Assembly (NCBI GenBank): GCA_949318235.1
Contig: OX439134.1
Coordinates: 24,562,662 to 24,626,661 of the forward strand
Length of the DNA: 64,000 nucleotides
Reading direction: 5' to 3'
DNA from: Ecdyonurus torrentis
Taxonomy: Eukaryota; Arthropoda; Insecta; Ephemeroptera; Heptageniidae
The notes under the pieces are model-generated. The model had not been told where the DNA came from, ran no database searches, and saw only the letters and a program-made list of their open reading frames with translations. The stretch's first letter is position 1. Every line of letters begins with the position of its first letter. Below, piece after piece: positions 59,501-64,000 of the stretch. The translations under genes and the position numbers were made by a program.

Positions 59501-62500
59501 GAGTTCCAATTGAGATAGAAAGTGGCGGTTTTGAAATAAAGTGATGCAAAACGCCCTATAGTACTAAATTCACCTCTAGAAACAAAAGTGAGAACCAATT
59601 TTTTTTAAAAAAATGTGTTTTTCATAATTCTCAAAACGATTTTTGATGATATCTCAGAAACTAATAATGCTACAGACTTCCGGTTTGAACTGAAATGTAT
59701 CACTTTGAATTGTTTTATGAAAAGTTTGTTACACTTTAATCGCAACAAATAAAACTTTCTCAGTTTTTGAGAATTTTAGTATATTCTTACCGAAGTCTAT
59801 AGCATTGTAGCCCATATGAAGAACAAAAAAGTTTGTAACTCGAGTTCCAATTGAGAGAGAAAGTTGCGGTTTTGAAATAAAGTAATGCAAAACGCTCTAT
59901 AGTCCTAAATTCACCTCTAGAAACAAAATTGAGAAAAATAATTTTTCAAAAAAAAAGTGTGTTTTTTAGATTCTGAAAACGATTATTGATGATATTTCAG
60001 AAACTTATAATGCTACAGACTTGCAGTTTGAACTGAAATGTATCACTTTGAATTGTCTTATGAACCGTTTATTACACTTTATTCGCTAAATATAAAACTT
60101 TTTTAGTTTGTGAGAATTTTAGTGTTTTCATTTGAAGTCTATAGCAATGTAGCCTATATGAAGAAAAGAAAAGTTTGTAACTCGAATTCCAATTGAGATA
60201 GAAAGTTGCAGTTTTGAAATAAAGTGATGCAAAACGCTATATAGTACTAAATTCACCGCTAGAAACAAAAGTGAGAAAAAAATTTTCGAAAAAAAAAAAT
60301 GTGTTTTTCAGATTCTGAAAACGATTTTTGATGATATCTCAAAAACTAATAATGCTACAGACTTGCGGTTTGAACTGAAATGTATCACTTTGAATTATTT
60401 TATGAAAAGTTTATTACACTATAATCTTAACAAATAAAAATTTCTCAGTTTTTGAGAATTTTAGTATTTTCTTACCGAAGTCTATAGCATTGTAGCCCAT
60501 ATGAAAAAAAAAAGTTTGTAACTCGAGTTCCAATTGAGATAGAAAGTTGCAGTTTTGAAATAAAGTAATGCAAAACGCTCTAGAGTCCTAAATTCACCTC
60601 TAGAAACAAAATTGAGAAAAATAATTTATCAAAAAAAAAAGTGTTTTTCAGATTCTGAAAACGATTATTGATGATATTTCAGATTTCAGAAACTAATAAT
60701 GCTACAGACTTGCGGTTTGAACTGAAATGTATCACTTTGAATTGTCTTATGAAAAGTCAATTACACTTTATTCGCTAAATATAAAACTTTCTCAGTTTTT
60801 GAGAATTTTAGTATTTTCATTTGAAGCTTATAGATTTGTAGCCCATATTAGGAAACAAAAATTTTGTGACTCGAGTTCCAATTAAGATAGAAAGTTGCAT
60901 TTTTGAAATAAAGTGTTGCAAAACCTTCAATAGTACTAAATTCACCTCTTGAAACAAAATTGCTAAAAAAAGTTTTTTGAAAAAAATTGTGTTTCTCAGA
61001 TTCTGAAAACGATTAATGATGATATCTCAGAAACTAATAATGCTACAGACTGGCGGTTTGAACTGAAATGTATCACTTTGAATTGTCTTATGAAAAGTTA
61101 ATTACACTTTAGTCGCAAAAAATAAAACTTTCTCAGTTTGTGAGAATTTAAGTGTTTTCATTTGAAGTCTATAGCATTGTAGCCCATATAAAGAAAAAAA
61201 AAATTTGTAACTCGAGTTCCAATTGAGATAGAAAGTTGCTGTTTTGAAATAAAGTGATGCAAAACGCTCTAGAGTCCTAAATTCACCTCTAGAAACGAAA
61301 TTGAGAAAACTAGTTTTTCAAAAAAAATTGTGTTTTTGAGATTCTGAAAACAATTTTTAATAATATCTCAGAAACTAATAATGCTACAGACTTGCGGTTT
61401 GAACTGAAATGTATCACTTTGAATTGTTTTATGAAAAATTTATTACACTTAAGTCGCAAAAAAAAAGTTTCTCAGTTTTTGAGAATTTTAGTATTTTCTT
61501 ACCGAAGTCTATAGCATTGTAGCCAATATAAAGAAAAAAAAAGTTTGTAACTCGAGTTCCAATTGAGATAGAAAGTTGCGGTTTTGAAATAAAGTAATGC
61601 AAAACGCTCTAGAGTCCTAAATTCACCTCTAGAAAAAAAATTGAGAAAAATAATTTTTCTTAAAAAAATGTGTTTTTCAGATTCTGAAAACGATTATTAA
61701 TGATATTTTAGAAACTTATAATGCTACAGACTTGCGGTTTGAACTGAAATGTATCACTTTAAATTGTCTTATGAAAAGTTTATTACACTTTATTCGCTCA
61801 ATATAAAACTTTCTCAGTTTGTGAGATATTTAGTGTTTTCATTTGAAGTCTATAGCAATGTAGCCCATATGAAGAAAAGAAAAGTTTGTAACTCGAGTTC
61901 TAATTGAGATAACAAGTAGAGGTTTTGAAATAAAGTGATACAAAATGCGCTATAGTACTTAATTTACCTCTAGAAACAAAATTAAGAACACTAATTTTTC
62001 AAAAAAATTTGTGTTTTTCAGATTCTGAAAATGATTTTTGATGATATCTCAGAAACTAATAATGCTACAGACTTGCGGTTTGAACTTAAATATAGCACTT
62101 TAAATTGTGTTATGAAAAGTTTATTGCACCTTAGTCGCAAAAAAAAAAAACTTTCTCAGTTTTTGAGAATTTTAGAATTTTTTTTACCGAAGTCTATAGC
62201 ATTGTAGCTCATATGAAGAAAAAAAAGTTTGTAACTCGAGTTCTAATTGAGATATAAAGTTGCGGTGTTAAAATAAAGTAATGCAAAACGCTTTATAGTA
62301 CTAAATTCTTATCTAGAAACAAAATAGAGAACATTAATTTTTCAAAAAAAATTGTTTTTTTAATATTCTGAAAAAGATTTTTGATGACATCTCAGAAACT
62401 AGTAATGCTACAGACTAGCGGTTTGAACTTAAATGTAGCACTTTGAATTGTGTTATGAAAAGTTTATTGCACTTTAGTCGCAAAAAAAAAACTTTCTCAG

Positions 62501-64000
62501 TTTTTGAGAATTTTAGAATTTTCTTACCGAAGTCTACAGCATTGTAGCTCATATGAAGAAAAAAAAAAGTTTGTAACTCGAGTTCTAATTGTGATAGAAA
62601 GTTGCGGTTTTCAAATAAAGTGATGCAAATTGCTCGTTAGTACTAAATTCACCTCTAAAAACAAAATTGAGAAAATAATTTTTCAAAAAAAATTGTGTTT
62701 TTCAGCTTCTGAAATCGATTTTTGATGATATCTCAGAAACTAACAATGCTACGGACTTGCGGTTTGAACTTAAATGTAGCACTTTGAATTGTGTTATGAA
62801 AAGTTTATTGCACTTTAGTCGCAAAAAAAAAACTTTCTCAGTTTTTGAGAATTTTAGTATTTTTTGTTACCGAAGTCTATAGCATTGTAGCCCATATGAA
62901 GAAAAAAAAAGTTTGTAACTCGAGTTCCAATTGAGATAGAAAGTTGCGGTTTTAAAATAAAGTGATGCAAAACGCTTTATAGTACTAAATTCACCTCAAG
63001 AAACAAAATTGAGTACATTAATCTTCAAAAAAAATTGTGTTATTTAGATTCTGAAAACGATGTTTCATGATATTTTAGAAACTAATAATGTTACAGACTT
63101 GCGGTTTGAACTTAAATGTAACACTTTGAATTGTGTTATGAAAAGTTTATTACACTTTAATCGCAACAAATTAAACTTTCTCAGTTTTTGAGAATTTTAG
63201 TGTTTTCTTAGCGAAGTCCATAGCATTGCAGAAAAAAAAGTTTGAAACTCGAGTTCTAATTGAGATAGAAAGTTGTAGTTTTGAAATAAAGTGATGCAAA
63301 ACGCTCTATAGTACTAAATTCACCTTTAGAAACAAAATTGAGGAAAAAAAATTTCAAAAAAAATTGTGTTTTTCAGATTCTGAAAACGATTTTTGATGAT
63401 ATCTAAGAAACTAACATTATACAGACTTGCGGTTTGAACTAAAATGTATCACTTTGAATTGTCTTATTAAAAGTTTCTTACACTTTAGTCGCAAAAAATA
63501 AAACTTTCTCAGTTTTTGAGAATTTAAGTGTTTTCATTTGAAGTCTATAGCATAGTAGCCCATATGAAGAAAAAAAAAATTGTAACTCGAGTTCCAATTG
63601 AGATAGAAAGTTGCTGTTTTGAAATAAAGTGATGCAAAACGCTCTTGAGTCCTAAATTCACCTCTAGAAACGAAATTGAGAAAACTAGTTTTTCAAAAAA
63701 AATTGTGTTTTTCAGATTCTGAAAACGATTATTGATATTTCAGAAACTTATAATGCTACAGACTTGCGGTTTGAACTGAAATGTATCACTTTGAATTGTG
63801 TTATGAAAAGTTTATTACACTTTAATCGCAACAAATTAAACTTTCTCAGTTTTTGAGAATTTTAGTGTTTTCTTAGCGAAGTCCATAGCATTGAAGAAAA
63901 AAAAAGTTTGAAACTCGAGTTCTAATTGAGATAGAAAGTTGTAGTTTTGAAATAAAGTGATGCAAAACGCTCTATAGTACTAAATTCACCTTTAGAAACA
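53524..64000 (+). repeat. Satellite B block 5, runs off the window
   Basis: About 31 monomers. Monomer length was checked: GCTACAGACTTGCGG-type marks at 55262, 55602 and 55942 give 340 bp. Several sub-variants (CTAGAGTCCTAAATTC, GAACCGTTTATT, AACAAGTAGAGG, GATGTTTCATGATATT) repeat at multi-monomer spacing. The minus-strand frames at 54694-54909, 55530-55823 and 57019-57219 are incidental. Confidence 0.95.
54500..64000 (+). repeat. ~5.44-kb higher-order duplication in satellite B
   Basis: GAACCGTTTATT occurs at 54628 and 60062 (offset 5434, 16 monomers). GATGTTTCATGATATT occurs at 57618 and 63059 (offset ~5441). Between these the offset is temporarily 5780 (AACAAGTAGAGG at 56131 and 61911), so copy 2 gained and then lost one monomer. 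Copy 1 is ~54500-58500 and copy 2 ~59940-64000, with near-identical stretches of hundreds of bases. Copy 2 is cut by the window edge. Confidence 0.85.

Noticed and set aside
1..64000. tRNA, rRNA, snRNA genes or a host gene with introns
   Set aside because: I saw no cloverleaf, A/B box pair, rRNA core or spliced coding pattern outside the mobile elements. A tRNAscan or Infernal run would settle this.

Overview
The window is eukaryotic, gene-poor, AT-rich heterochromatin. I find no host protein-coding gene, tRNA or rRNA. About three quarters of it is two unrelated head-to-tail satellites. Satellite A has a ~53-bp monomer, about 26.6 kb in total and roughly 500 copies; nearly every monomer carries the CRE/ATF palindrome TGACGTCA or a one-base derivative. 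Satellite B has a ~340-bp monomer, about 19.7 kb in total and roughly 58 copies; it is rich in A-tracts and usually has one XhoI site. The mobile elements (a REL-endonuclease non-LTR element of R4/Dong type, Ty3/gypsy-type LTR elements, a TTAA-flanked MITE, a foldback element starting TACAGAGTGTCCC) point to an invertebrate animal, probably an arthropod. I cannot name the species. Centromere, pericentromere or B-chromosome location is possible but not shown.

Layout: B 1-187; A 188-1559; B 1560-6413, interrupted by a solo LTR at 4618-5300; A 6414-13252; a 13.2-kb nested LTR retrotransposon 13253-26437; A 26438-28260; B 28261-30354; a decayed Ty3/gypsy RT-RNase H-integrase block 30355-32580; A 32581-37260, with a 164-bp hairpin MITE at 36992-37155; B 37261-40020; A 40021-40619; a decayed gypsy gag-protease block 40620-41335; A 41336-53523, with a TTAA MITE at 41385-42081; B 53524-64000. 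All A blocks share one orientation, and so do all B blocks.

The 13.2-kb element is nested. It has two ~794-bp LTRs, a primer binding site, a gag with CCHC knuckles, a plausible -1 frameshift site, a retropepsin and a polypurine tract, but no recognisable RT, RNase H or integrase. Between the 5' LTR and gag lie an R4/Dong-like non-LTR element (itself split by a ~500-bp insert) and a ~105-120-bp tandem repeat that is split by a 3.2-kb foldback element with unequal arms.

Satellite evolution is visible at several scales: single monomers, multi-monomer higher-order units, and tandem or segmental duplications of about 1.07, 1.64, 1.77, 4.0 and 5.4 kb. Several insertions (solo LTR, 13-kb element, TTAA MITE) are clean enough that the empty satellite site can be read across the junctions. 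The window is therefore a stratified record of satellite amplification and transposon capture, not a set of cooperating genes.
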